A stretch of DNA of 64,000 bases from Acidimicrobiaceae bacterium (GTDB lineage Bacteria; Actinomycetota; Acidimicrobiia; Acidimicrobiales; Ilumatobacteraceae): positions 21,964 through 85,963 of the forward strand of contig CANFIM010000001.1 in NCBI GenBank assembly GCA_947447175.1, written 5' to 3'. Positions 9,001-16,236 of the stretch are shown in pieces. How positions within the stretch are numbered: position 1 is the first letter of the stretch; every line of letters starts with the position of its first letter. The notes under the pieces are model-generated. The model made no database searches, was not told the DNA's origin, and worked only from the letters and a program-made list of their open reading frames with translations. Both the position numbers and the translations under genes were made by a program.

Positions 9001-9385
9001 TATTTGGGCCACGGGTATTTCTCCCGATGGTCACCCCACGGTGTTCATGCGCGAGCAACTCAGTGCCAAGGGCGTGCGCACTGCTGAGCAACTTGCGGCG
9101 GTGCCACATCAAGATCGTGTGTGGGTGGCTGGCATTGTTACGCATCGTCAGCGACCCATGAGCGCACGCGGCGCCACCTTCATCAGTTTGGAAGACGAAA
9201 CAGGGCTCATCAATGTGGTGTGTTCGAAGGGGTGTTGGGCACGACACCGCGCGGTGGCTCGTGATGCCACAGCATTGTTGGTGCGCGGCCGAGTGGAGTG
9301 TGCCAGTGGCGTAGTGAATGTTGTGGCCGAACAGTTGCTGCCGTTGTTTGCCCCGGTGGCAGTGCCTAGCCGCGATTTTCGTTAA
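6089..9385 (+). CDS. dnaE2: Error-prone DNA polymerase III alpha subunit, DnaE2
   Basis: 1098 aa, the normal size for DnaE2 (shorter than replicative DnaE1). After a 55-residue leader comes the PHP domain (AELHCRSNFSFLEGAAHPEE, AITDRNGLYG at about 53-95), the C-family polymerase core with the catalytic acidic motif PPDIDIDIESGRREE near residue 451, GRGSAANSAVCF upstream of it, and SKRSQARM, FPESHSVSFA further on. A C-terminal OB fold (RVWVAGIVTHRQRPMSARG, about 1010-1030) closes it. Carries out translesion synthesis with ImuA' and ImuB. Regulated by its own SOS box. The last 4 bases overlap the convergent Nudix gene. Confidence 0.97.
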   Translation: MGFTNPAMPWSELEARLSNGRAPSSVAWNGGGDGPALSAKRQPFETVVSRASSAVPYAELHCRSNFSFLEGAAHPEELAEVAASLGLSALAITDRNGLYGIVRFAEAARAVGLPTIFGVELDCVNIPAYTTEGSIVLLCRGAQGYAHMARAVSEGQLAGSKGAPVFTFATVGATVRDQCVVLTGGAQGAVVRALVEHGPAEAERMLRILIDSFGARNVLVELWDHGDPIDAVRNDQLVQLAAMLDLECVATNNVAYAMPAQHRLATALTAVRHRCGLNEVDHLLPPAATAYLRSGEEQERRFARYPGVVERTAELAQEIAFDLSLVAPQLPPFPCPDGFTEMSYLRHLVHAGAVHRYGDKPESQDEDLSLRARAWRTIDHELEIIETLGFAGYFLVVWDIVRFCEEQGILCQGRGSAANSAVCFSLGITKADAVSLGLLFERFLSPERDGPPDIDIDIESGRREEVIQYVYARHGRHHAAQVANVITYRSRSAVRDMARALGYSAKQQDSWSKQVDAWGTVSITASQRDHNIPDLVLEMAAEVENMPRHLGIHSGGMVMCDRPIVEVCPVEWARMENRSVLQWDKDDCASIGLVKFDLLGLGMLSALSNAVAFISEHRGYELDLATIPQEDDVYAMLCRADTVGVFQVESRAQMSTLPRLKPRRFYDLVVEIALIRPGPIQGGSVHPYIRRRNGQEPITYLHPLLENSLGKTLGVPLFQEQLMQMAIDVAGFTASEADQLRQAMGSKRSQARMQRLKQRLYEGMAERGIRGDIADEIFIKMAAFANYGFPESHSVSFAYLVYSSSYIKLHEPAVFCAALLNAQPMGFWSPHTLVQDARRHGVVVHTPDINQSNDLAILQPCADSCGGLAVRLGIGSVRGIGADLARIIAQRRPYESIDHVVRNVPELSRKQIEALATAGAFTESFGDDRRHALWEAGAHGHGSIEHLQGVLGLNSRPTLPGMEPVEEAIADIWATGISPDGHPTVFMREQLSAKGVRTAEQLAAVPHQDRVWVAGIVTHRQRPMSARGATFISLEDETGLINVVCSKGCWARHRAVARDATALLVRGRVECASGVVNVVAEQLLPLFAPVAVPSRDFR

Positions 9386-9909
9386 TCAGTGTCGCGCGAA
9401 GAGATCTCAGTGCGGTGCTCAATGGAGAATGGCACTGCAGGGATGCCGTTATGAACGATCACATGAAGGAATGAAGCGATATCACGCGGCGTGAATTTAT
9501 CTTCGCCGTTATACGTGAGGAGTTCCTCAATGCTCCACCAGCGATGTGCATGCAGGTTTTCTGCACGTAACTGTTCATCGGTAAAAGACGGCGTAGGAGT
9601 AAAGCGTTCAGTACGCACCATGTACACGGTTTCCGTTTGTCCGCGCCACTCCACACCGTCTGAGTCAATGAGTTGGAAATGGTGGGTTCTGTTCCACACA
9701 GGTGCGCCGATTGATGCTCCTACAAGGCCGGTTTCTTCAAGAAGTTCTCGGTGCAGTGCATCCATGTGGTCTTCGCCCTCGTCGATGCCGCCACCAGGTA
9801 GCACCCAAAATGCGCCATGAGGAAACACGAGTCGCACCATCAATACATGGTTGTCGGCATCCATCACAAGCCCGCGTACAGCAGGGCGTAAACGAAGTTC
9901 GTGTGTCAT
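9382..9909 (-). CDS. Nudix hydrolase
   Basis: 175 aa with an intact Nudix box at about residues 39-61 (GGGIDEGEDHMDALHRELLE then ETGL). The N-terminal MTHELRLRPAVRGLVMDADN and the loop HHFQLIDSDGVEWRGQTE fit small ADP-ribose/NTP-type Nudix proteins; substrate unknown. It overlaps the upstream DUF3039 gene by 4 bases (ATGA), so the two are probably co-translated. It overlaps dnaE2 tail to tail by 4 bases. Confidence 0.9.
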   Translation of the reverse strand: MTHELRLRPAVRGLVMDADNHVLMVRLVFPHGAFWVLPGGGIDEGEDHMDALHRELLEETGLVGASIGAPVWNRTHHFQLIDSDGVEWRGQTETVYMVRTERFTPTPSFTDEQLRAENLHAHRWWSIEELLTYNGEDKFTPRDIASFLHVIVHNGIPAVPFSIEHRTEISSRDTD

Positions 9910-10193
9910 TCGTTCGGCGTATCGCCGAGACCATCGTTGAACATGCGATACGTGTCATAAATGTCTTTGCACTTTTGACACATGGGCACTTGCTTCGGGT
10001 CACGAGAGGGAACCCACACATGGCCACACAACGCTTCAATAGGCGTGCCGTTAATACGTGCTTCTAACACTTTGGCCGCAGCGTTTTCGCCCGGCTCTGT
10101 TTTCACAATGTGCGCAACGATGGGCTCGCCAGTTTCCGGCACCATTTCGGTGTCGGGGCGAACCTCAGCAGGACGTGTCTTCACGGAAGGCAT
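9906..10193 (-). CDS. DUF3039 family protein
   Basis: 95 aa actinobacterial protein of unknown function. Family features visible: AHIVKTEPGENAAAKVLEAR, then TPIEALCGHVWVPSRDPKQ and PMCQKCKDIYDTY. The three cysteines (one in ALCG, two in CQKC) look like a metal site, probably zinc, but only by inference. ATG 10193 is chosen over an upstream in-frame TTG at 10205. Followed by the Nudix gene with ATGA overlap; divergent from the DUF4031 gene. Confidence 0.8.
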   Translation of the reverse strand: MPSVKTRPAEVRPDTEMVPETGEPIVAHIVKTEPGENAAAKVLEARINGTPIEALCGHVWVPSRDPKQVPMCQKCKDIYDTYRMFNDGLGDTPNE

Positions 10194-10224
10194 AGCAACA
10201 GTCAAGCATGAACTAGTTGTGACC

Positions 10225-10230
10225 TACACT
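10225..10230 (+). promoter_or_regulatory. -10 box for leaderless DUF4031 gene
   Basis: TACACT, 9 nt before ATG 10240; it decides the start against several upstream in-frame codons. Confidence 0.5.
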
Positions 10231-10239
10231 GCCCAACGC

Positions 10240-10566
10240 ATGATCTTGGTGGACGAATGTCGGTGGAATTTCAAGGATTACCAGATGTGCCACATGGTGA
10301 GCGACGTATCGCTAGAGGAATTGCATGCATTTGCTGCAGCACTTGAGATACCGACACGAGCCTTTCATGGAGACCATTACGACGTTCCACAACACATTCG
10401 CGACTTGGCAGTGTTGCGCGGTGCGCAAACAGTGACAAGCCGAGAACTAGTGAAACGACTAGCGGCCGCAGGACTGCGCAGCACACCAGCACAGCGCCGT
10501 GCTTACAAGCACATAGCCGACGAACGCCATGGGTCGGGCGAATCGATGAGTGACCGCGGGCAGTAA
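10240..10566 (+). CDS. DUF4031 domain protein
   Basis: 108 aa. The sequence MILVDECRWNFKDYQMCHMV, SLEELHAFAAALEIP, FHGDHYDVPQHIRDLAV and SRELVKRLAAAGLR follow the DUF4031 pattern found in many actinobacteria and proteobacteria. Function unknown; the HYD and conserved D/W residues suggest a small enzyme or nucleotide-binding fold, but that is a guess. The open frame extends upstream to 9982; ATG 10240 starts exactly at the conserved M-x-x-V-D and sits behind a -10. Its 3' end overlaps the RadC-like gene on the other strand by 64 bases. Confidence 0.8.
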   Translation: MILVDECRWNFKDYQMCHMVSDVSLEELHAFAAALEIPTRAFHGDHYDVPQHIRDLAVLRGAQTVTSRELVKRLAAAGLRSTPAQRRAYKHIADERHGSGESMSDRGQ

Positions 10567-10937
10567 AAACCTCCGCGCCCCGCTACCACCCAATCGTGCA
10601 ACGCAATACCTGCATGAGTGAACGTGGTGCTGAGCAACGAGAGAAGTTCAGTGTCTCCTGGCTGAATACATGAATGGGTTCGTGTGCTGATGAGTACAAC
10701 CGCATGCGCATTGGGAATGTCTGACAAGCGACCAATGAGATAGTGCGCGCTGACCAGATTGATTTCTGATGCATGCAGAATGCCAAGCCCTCGGTGTTGT
10801 GCATCGAGAACTAATGCATAGGTGCGGTTGCGAATGGGGCGCTCCATCACAAGCGACGAAATGCCCACAGCTTCAATAAGAGAATCAATGGGGTCGAGAA
10901 ACGGACGTGGAACGTCGAGCAATGATGCGTTCAGCAT
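10503..10937 (-). CDS. RadC-like protein without JAMM metal residues
   Basis: 144 aa. The core YALVLDAQHRGLGILHASEI, then VSAHYLIGRLSDIPNAHAVV and LHDWVVAGRGGFYCPRSL follows the RadC/JAB fold order (L-x-L-D, H-P-R region, D-x-x-x-x-G). The RadC histidines (H-N-H-P-S-G) are missing: that place reads ISTRTHSCIQPGD. It is therefore probably a non-metal, inactive or binding version. No HhH domain. The start ATG 10937 has a GGAG about 7 nt upstream. Function unknown; resemblance judged by eye, so moderate confidence. Its end overlaps the DUF4031 gene tail to tail. Confidence 0.5.
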   Translation of the reverse strand: MLNASLLDVPRPFLDPIDSLIEAVGISSLVMERPIRNRTYALVLDAQHRGLGILHASEINLVSAHYLIGRLSDIPNAHAVVLISTRTHSCIQPGDTELLSLLSTTFTHAGIALHDWVVAGRGGFYCPRSLIDSPDPWRSSAMCL

Positions 10938-11011
10938 GTGATCTCCATCGGATAGCGCACAAGGCGACAGTGATGGGGGAAGTGAGAAGAATGTACGAAC
11001 GGGGTGTGTCG

Positions 11012-11755
11012 CTACCGAATAGTGAGACCAATGAGTGCGCCCACCAATGCACCGCCCACATGGCCGCCAATGGAGATGCCAGGCAAAGTGAACGTAATCA
11101 CGAGATTCAGAATCAATGTGGTGCCAATTCCGGAGCGCATCACATCCACTCCACGGCGGTGCAAAATCACTGCCGCAGCAGCCATGAGGCCAAATACAGC
11201 GCCTGAGGCGCCGCCCGTGAGTGCATTGGGGCTAAGTACGAGTGCACCAATAGAGCCACCAATGAGGGAGGCGAAATAAATAGCTGTGAATCGAACACGC
11301 CCGAGAGCAGGTTCCAGCAAGTTGCCTAACTGCCACAAAATGAACATGTTCATGCCGATGTGGAACAGACCAAAGTGCAAAAAACCGGCAGTGAAGAGTC
11401 GATACCACTCGCCGTTATCAATGAATGGTTTGGCAAGAACTATGTCGAACTGATGTGAATTAAGCCCAGAGCCTCCGTAGTTCGAAATTGCGCCAGTGAC
11501 CGACCACAGATACACCATCACATTGATGCCGATGATGGCACGAGTGATCATCAGGTTCTGTGAAGCATTCCAGTACTTCGCACGTTCACGTGCTGCTGGT
11601 CGAGCGGCTCGAATGCAATCGACACAGTGAGAGCCCACATCAACCTGAACGAGACAGTTATTGCAGGCAGGTCGACCACAGCGTGTGCAGTGACGTCCGG
11701 TGACAACTTCAGGATGTCGAACACAATGTTCAAGCAGCGGCGGAGGGAACGACAC
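11012..11755 (-). CDS. Rhomboid family intramembrane serine protease with N-terminal zinc-binding domain
   Basis: 247 aa from GTG 11755. Residues about 8-45 hold a B-box-like zinc module (CVRHPEVVTGRHCTRCGRPA, then CNNCLVQVDVG and HCVDC). Six membrane segments follow. Catalytic serine in GGASGAVFGL and histidine in SIGGHVGGALVG form the rhomboid dyad; HIGMNMFILWQLG carries the H-x-x-x-N motif. Such proteins cleave single-pass membrane proteins within the bilayer; the substrate is unknown. The frame is open to GTG 11821 inside fcl, but a TACACT 6 nt before GTG 11755 decides for the shorter form. Confidence 0.9.
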   Translation of the reverse strand: MSFPPPLLEHCVRHPEVVTGRHCTRCGRPACNNCLVQVDVGSHCVDCIRAARPAARERAKYWNASQNLMITRAIIGINVMVYLWSVTGAISNYGGSGLNSHQFDIVLAKPFIDNGEWYRLFTAGFLHFGLFHIGMNMFILWQLGNLLEPALGRVRFTAIYFASLIGGSIGALVLSPNALTGGASGAVFGLMAAAAVILHRRGVDVMRSGIGTTLILNLVITFTLPGISIGGHVGGALVGALIGLTIR

Positions 11756-11761
11756 GAGGAA

Positions 11762-11767
11762 AGTGTA
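11762..11767 (-). promoter_or_regulatory. -10 box for rhomboid gene
   Basis: TACACT on the minus strand, 6 nt before GTG 11755. It lies between fcl and the rhomboid gene, so the protease can be made independently of fcl. Confidence 0.45.
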
Positions 11768-11775
11768 GATGTTCG

Positions 11776-12735
11776 TTAACGCGGCGCGGCTTCGGCTTCG
11801 TCGCGGTGAGTGAGGTACCACTCAACGGTGCGTTGTAAGCCTTCACGGAAGTTCATTGATGCTTTCCAGCCAAGCAATTCTTCCGCGCGGCTGGGGTCAA
11901 TACGACGACGTGGTTGACCATCAGGCTTTGAAGCATCCCATTGCAAAGTGCCAGTAAAACCAGTGACTTCTGCAATGGTTTCGGCAGTTTCACGAATGGT
12001 GATTTCACGATCTGAACCAAGATTGATGGGCTCAGTACCTTCGTGATTTTCTGCTGCACGAACAATGGCAGATGCTGCATCTTCGACATACAGATATTCA
12101 CGACTTGCAGAACCAGTTCCCCACACATCAATGAACGCATCGCCTGCCTCTTTTGCTTCCACACATTTTTTAATGAGTGCTGGAATTACGTGAGACACAG
12201 ACGGATGAAACTTGTCGCCAGGCCCGTACAAATTGGTGGGGATGAGGTATGCAAATTTTTGGTTGTACTGCTGTGCATTCACCTGCGCGTGCACGAGGTG
12301 TGCTTTCTTTGCAATGCCATACGGAGCATTTGTTTCTTCAGGGAAACCATCCCAGAACGATTCTTCACGGAATGGAACGGGGGTGAACTTGGGGTAGGAG
12401 CACACAGTGCCCAGCAACACGGTCTTCTCGGTACCTGCACTGCGAGTTGCCTCAATGATGTGAGTTCCCATCATGAGGTTGTCGAGATACAACGGGGCAG
12501 GAGCCACCTGGTTGTACCCAATGCCGCCAACGCGAGCCGCGAGGTGGATGACATGGCTGGGGGAGTATTCCTTCAACATGGCATCGGCGGCACCAGGAAT
12601 GGTGAGGTCGTAGGCGTCGTGAGTGGGGGCAACCACTTGGGCGCCTTGTTCGCTGAGGAGGCGCACCACAACCCGTCCTAAGAAACCGTTGCCCCCTGTG
12701 ACAACCACGCTGCGTCCTGACCAAAAATCCGCCAT
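11776..12735 (-). CDS. fcl: GDP-L-fucose synthase (GDP-4-keto-6-deoxymannose epimerase/reductase)
   Basis: 319 aa short-chain dehydrogenase. N-terminal NADP motif VVVTGGNGFLGRVVVRLL; catalytic serine in LLGTVCSYP and the Y-x-x-x-K pair in APYGIAKKAHLV. The stretch VPFREESFWDGFPEETN is typical of Fcl. It converts the product of Gmd (20709-21692) to GDP-L-fucose. Frame is open to 12840, with ATG at 12744 and 12735; a TACGAT ending at 12743 overlaps the first ATG and lies 7 nt before the second, so ATG 12735 is the likely leaderless start. Confidence 0.92.
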   Translation of the reverse strand: MADFWSGRSVVVTGGNGFLGRVVVRLLSEQGAQVVAPTHDAYDLTIPGAADAMLKEYSPSHVIHLAARVGGIGYNQVAPAPLYLDNLMMGTHIIEATRSAGTEKTVLLGTVCSYPKFTPVPFREESFWDGFPEETNAPYGIAKKAHLVHAQVNAQQYNQKFAYLIPTNLYGPGDKFHPSVSHVIPALIKKCVEAKEAGDAFIDVWGTGSASREYLYVEDAASAIVRAAENHEGTEPINLGSDREITIRETAETIAEVTGFTGTLQWDASKPDGQPRRRIDPSRAEELLGWKASMNFREGLQRTVEWYLTHRDEAEAAPR

Positions 12736-12742
12736 ATATGCC

Positions 12743-12748
12743 ATCGTA
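12743..12748 (-). promoter_or_regulatory. -10 box for fcl
   Basis: TACGAT on the minus strand, 7 nt before ATG 12735. It contains part of the alternative ATG 12744 and so argues against it. Confidence 0.45.
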
Positions 12749-12773
12749 GGACGCGAGCGGTCAGAATAAGAGG

Positions 12774-13850
12774 GTGCGCATCGCTTACACCCTCGAACAG
12801 TGCTGGCATCGCGTGCCCGGCGGTACTGGAATTGCCGCAATTGAGGCGGGTCGAGAGCTCACCGCAATTCCTGATCTCGAGATGGTGGGCGTTGCTGGTC
12901 GTCATATGCGTCCGCCCACACCTGGCTTTGCTCCCCCCATGAAGGTGGCCGCACTTCCATTGGGTGGCCCCATTTTGTATGAGGCGTGGTTGCGTCTGGG
13001 GTGGCCAAAAGTGGAATCGGTCGTGGAAGGTGCACGACTTGTGCATGCAACCACAATTATTGCGCCGGCAACATCACTGCCGTTGGTGGCCACCATTCAT
13101 GACCTTGCATTCGTGCGACATCCGGAGTTCTTCACTGATCATGGGAACAAGGTGTTCAACAAGAGCGTCAAAATCTTGCGCGAGAAGGCATCAATGGTTT
13201 TGTGTTCGTCGCAATCAACAGTTGATGATTGTGTAACAGCAGGTTTTGAAACGTCGCGACTTCGACATGTTCCGCTCGGCGTCACTATTCACACCGTCAC
13301 CGAGAACGATCGAGTGCGAGTACGTGATGCGTACTCATTGCCGAGTGAGTTCATTCTGTTTGTGGGCACTCTTGAGCCGCGAAAAAATCTTGCACGTTTG
13401 ATTGAGGCACTCGCCAGCATGCACGATGCGCCACCACTCGTGATTGTGGGTATGGAGGGTTGGGGCGAAACCGCAATTTCCACCACGCACGATGTTCGTT
13501 TCACTGGTTTCGTGCCGGCACACGATCTTCCTGCGTTCTACAACATGTGTTCTGTCTTCGCGTTCCCTTCAGTGCTGGAGGGATACGGACTTCCTGTCAT
13601 CGAAGCAATGGCGCAAGGAGCTCCTGTTGTTACCTCTCGCGGTACCTCCACAGAAGAAGTTGCAGGTGGAGCGGCAGTATTGATTGATCCGCTTGATGTT
13701 GCCTCGATTGCAGATGGAATTTCTCAGGCTTTAGCCAACACAGATTCTCTGAGTAAGCAGGGAGTCGCACGAGCACATGCATGCACATGGGAGCACACAG
13801 CTGCACTCACAGCACAGATTTATCGTGAAGTATTAGGTGGCACACAATGA
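12774..13850 (+). CDS. Glycosyltransferase family 4 (GT-B fold)
   Basis: 358 aa. GT4 features: N-terminal P-G-G-T-G-I loop, FILFVGTLEPRKNLARLIEA at the domain junction, VFAFPSVLEGYGLPVIEAMA (E-x7-E nucleotide-sugar motif) near residues 257-276, and VVTSRGTSTEEVAGGAAVLI. It transfers a sugar, probably in synthesis of a surface glycan; donor and acceptor are not readable. First gene of a tight plus-strand run ending at 18935; the next gene overlaps by 4 bases. GTG start. Divergent from fcl. Confidence 0.92.
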   Translation: MRIAYTLEQCWHRVPGGTGIAAIEAGRELTAIPDLEMVGVAGRHMRPPTPGFAPPMKVAALPLGGPILYEAWLRLGWPKVESVVEGARLVHATTIIAPATSLPLVATIHDLAFVRHPEFFTDHGNKVFNKSVKILREKASMVLCSSQSTVDDCVTAGFETSRLRHVPLGVTIHTVTENDRVRVRDAYSLPSEFILFVGTLEPRKNLARLIEALASMHDAPPLVIVGMEGWGETAISTTHDVRFTGFVPAHDLPAFYNMCSVFAFPSVLEGYGLPVIEAMAQGAPVVTSRGTSTEEVAGGAAVLIDPLDVASIADGISQALANTDSLSKQGVARAHACTWEHTAALTAQIYREVLGGTQ

Positions 13851-14977
13851 CTCGTGTGGCAATGAATTTGTTGTGGTGTGTACCTGGCGTTGGCGGCAGT
13901 GAGGAATATCTCGTGCGTCAGTTATCTGGTCTTGCAGAAATTGAGCACGAATATCACATTGATGTGTTTGCGCCGCGTGGATTCACATTGCGTCATCCAC
14001 TTATCGCAGAGAAGTACACCATCATTGAAGCACCGAGTGAATGTTTGCGCCGTGAACAACGAGTACTGCTTGAGCACACGTGGCTTGCTGTACGCACACG
14101 TGATTACGCAATTGTTCATCACGGCGGCGGTTCAATTCCGCGTATTGGAAATCGCAATACGTTGCTCACTCTTCATGATGTGCAGTGGATTGATTACCCG
14201 CAGTATGTGCGACCCATCAAGTTGAAATACCTGCGAAATATGGTGCCTTCGTCGTTGCGACGAGCTTCTCGTATCGCAGTACCTTCACAATTTGTTGCTG
14301 GAACTCTTACCAAGGCATTTGGAACACCTGCAGAGAAAATTGGTGTTGTGCGGCACGGATTGGAATCACACTTCGTGAATGTTGCAACGCCTGAAAATGC
14401 TTTGCGCACCAAATTCTCTCTCGGTGATGGACCAATTGTGGTGTTTCCAGCAATCACGCATCCACACAAGAATCATGCATTTCTCCTTGAATTAATGGCG
14501 AACGGCGGTGGCGCATGGGGTGACCCAACACTGCGGTTGGTGTTTGCCGGATCAGCAGGGCTGGCCGAGGAATCAGTTCGGTCGATGATTCGTGTTCTCG
14601 GTCTCTCCGACCGTGTTGTCATGCCAGGGCGAGTAACAGATGCCGACCGCAATGGGTTGCTCTCAATGGCTGATGCATTGGTGTTCCCTAGCTTGTATGA
14701 AGGTTTTGGGGCCCCTGTCATTGAAGCAATGAGGTCTGGCACGCCGGTCATTTGCAGTGACCAGGGCAGTCTTCCCGAAGTAGTGGGAACAGTTGGGCGT
14801 GTGTGTGCGCTTGATGCCGATGAGTGGGTGCACGCTCTTGAAGATGTGCGCATTCGGCGGGATTATTTCATTGCAGCAGGCCACGAACGTTCGCAACTAT
14901 TTACAGCGGCTCTGTCGGCTAGCGATTTGGTGACGCAATATGACGCCATTGCATCACACAGAAAGAAGAAATCGTGA
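13847..14977 (+). CDS. Glycosyltransferase family 4 (GT-B fold)
   Basis: 376 aa. Begins MTRVAMNLLWCVPGVGGSEE with the usual G-G-S/A-E loop. The donor-binding half has PAITHPHKNHAFLLELMANG, ALVFPSLYEGFGAPVIEAMR (E-x7-E) and SDQGSLPEVVGTVGRVCALD. Membership in GT4 is clear; substrate is not. ATGA overlap with the preceding and GTGA overlap with the following glycosyltransferase point to translational coupling and a shared glycan product. Confidence 0.92.
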   Translation: MTRVAMNLLWCVPGVGGSEEYLVRQLSGLAEIEHEYHIDVFAPRGFTLRHPLIAEKYTIIEAPSECLRREQRVLLEHTWLAVRTRDYAIVHHGGGSIPRIGNRNTLLTLHDVQWIDYPQYVRPIKLKYLRNMVPSSLRRASRIAVPSQFVAGTLTKAFGTPAEKIGVVRHGLESHFVNVATPENALRTKFSLGDGPIVVFPAITHPHKNHAFLLELMANGGGAWGDPTLRLVFAGSAGLAEESVRSMIRVLGLSDRVVMPGRVTDADRNGLLSMADALVFPSLYEGFGAPVIEAMRSGTPVICSDQGSLPEVVGTVGRVCALDADEWVHALEDVRIRRDYFIAAGHERSQLFTAALSASDLVTQYDAIASHRKKKS

Positions 14978-16236
14978 AGCGACCCATTGTTGTTTTGTGT
15001 CCGCACTTCGCGCCTGACACGGCACCCACTGGCGAAGTCATCACACGTATCGTTGACGAATTCATTGCGGCAGGGGAGACAGTGCACATCGTGACTGCGC
15101 TGCCCTGGTACCGCACTCATTCCATCGAAAACGGATGGGGCGCACGACTAGTGCGTCGTGAAAAAACGTCGTGGGGCTCCATCATCCGTGTGCATCCATT
15201 TCCAGGAAAGAGCAAGAGCAACCTGTTGCGCCGCGCCATCGGTTTTGGAGCCTTTAGTGCGGTGGCTGGTGTGTGCACCTTGTTTGCTGGCGGCATCCAT
15301 CGCCGTCCAAAAGCGATTATCTCAATGTCCCCGCCACTCACTCTTGGCCTCACTGGCTGGCTGGCAAGTCGCATGCGCTTTTGTCCGTCAGTTTTTAATA
15401 TTCAAGACGTATTTCCGGATGCAGCTATTGAGACTGGCGCAATCACCAATTCGCGCATCATTGCGGCAGCACGGTGGTTAGAGCGGGTCAGCTATCACCG
15501 GTCAGATGTTGTCGTTGTTTTGTCTGATGACTTGAAGAAAAATGTTGTAGCAAAAGTGTCACCGCGACATGCACATAAAGTCACCGTGATTCCCAACTTT
15601 GTCGATGCCGATCGCATTCGTCCCATGAACCGTATGACTGCTTATCGCACGGAGTTGGGTATCGGTAATGAGACTGTTGTGATGTACGCCGGCAACGTGG
15701 GTTACTCACAATCACTCGAGATGCTGATTGATGCAGCGCGCCACATGCCAGCGGTCACGTTCGTGATCAATGGTGATGGGTCTGCACGCAAAGATTTGGA
15801 AGCACAAGCGGCGGGTGTGTCGAATGTGAAGTTTGCTGGCTATCAACCTCGTGACCGAGTGTCCGAAGTGTTGGCATCTGGTGACATTCATGTGGTGCCA
15901 CTGCGTGCCGGACTTGGAGCAGTCAGCGTGCCATCAAAGACCTACAGCATTCTTGCGGCAGCACGTCCAGTGGTTGCCGCCATTGATGAAGGCACCGAAG
16001 TCACGCGAATTTTGTCAGCAAGTGGCGCGGGTATCTCTGTCCCGCCCGATTCTTCTCAGGAATTTTCCGCAGCAATTGGGTCGCTCGTGAATAATCCGTC
16101 GGATGCTGAACTTCGGGGCAATGCAGGCCGAATGTGGGTCGAAACTCATGTTTCGCCTGCTGTTGTGGCACGTTCGTATCTCGATGTGATCGCCTCACTT
16201 GGTAATCAGCAGATAGCCTCTCTTACTCGTGGCTAG
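14974..16236 (+). CDS. Glycosyltransferase family 4, WcaI/WbuB-like
   Basis: 420 aa from GTG 14974, overlapping the previous stop. The N-terminal VVLCPHFAPDTAPTGEVITR, VTALPWYRTHS and the long linker with SPPLTLGLTGWLASR and FNIQDVFPDAAIETGAI are typical of WbuB/WcaI colanic-acid and O-antigen fucosyl-/N-acetylfucosamine-type transferases. C-terminal half: MYAGNVGYSQSLEMLIDAAR, VPSKTYSILAAARPVVAAID. A deoxysugar donor such as GDP-fucose would fit the gmd and fcl genes nearby, but this is inference. Confidence 0.88.
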   Translation: MKRPIVVLCPHFAPDTAPTGEVITRIVDEFIAAGETVHIVTALPWYRTHSIENGWGARLVRREKTSWGSIIRVHPFPGKSKSNLLRRAIGFGAFSAVAGVCTLFAGGIHRRPKAIISMSPPLTLGLTGWLASRMRFCPSVFNIQDVFPDAAIETGAITNSRIIAAARWLERVSYHRSDVVVVLSDDLKKNVVAKVSPRHAHKVTVIPNFVDADRIRPMNRMTAYRTELGIGNETVVMYAGNVGYSQSLEMLIDAARHMPAVTFVINGDGSARKDLEAQAAGVSNVKFAGYQPRDRVSEVLASGDIHVVPLRAGLGAVSVPSKTYSILAAARPVVAAIDEGTEVTRILSASGAGISVPPDSSQEFSAAIGSLVNNPSDAELRGNAGRMWVETHVSPAVVARSYLDVIASLGNQQIASLTRG

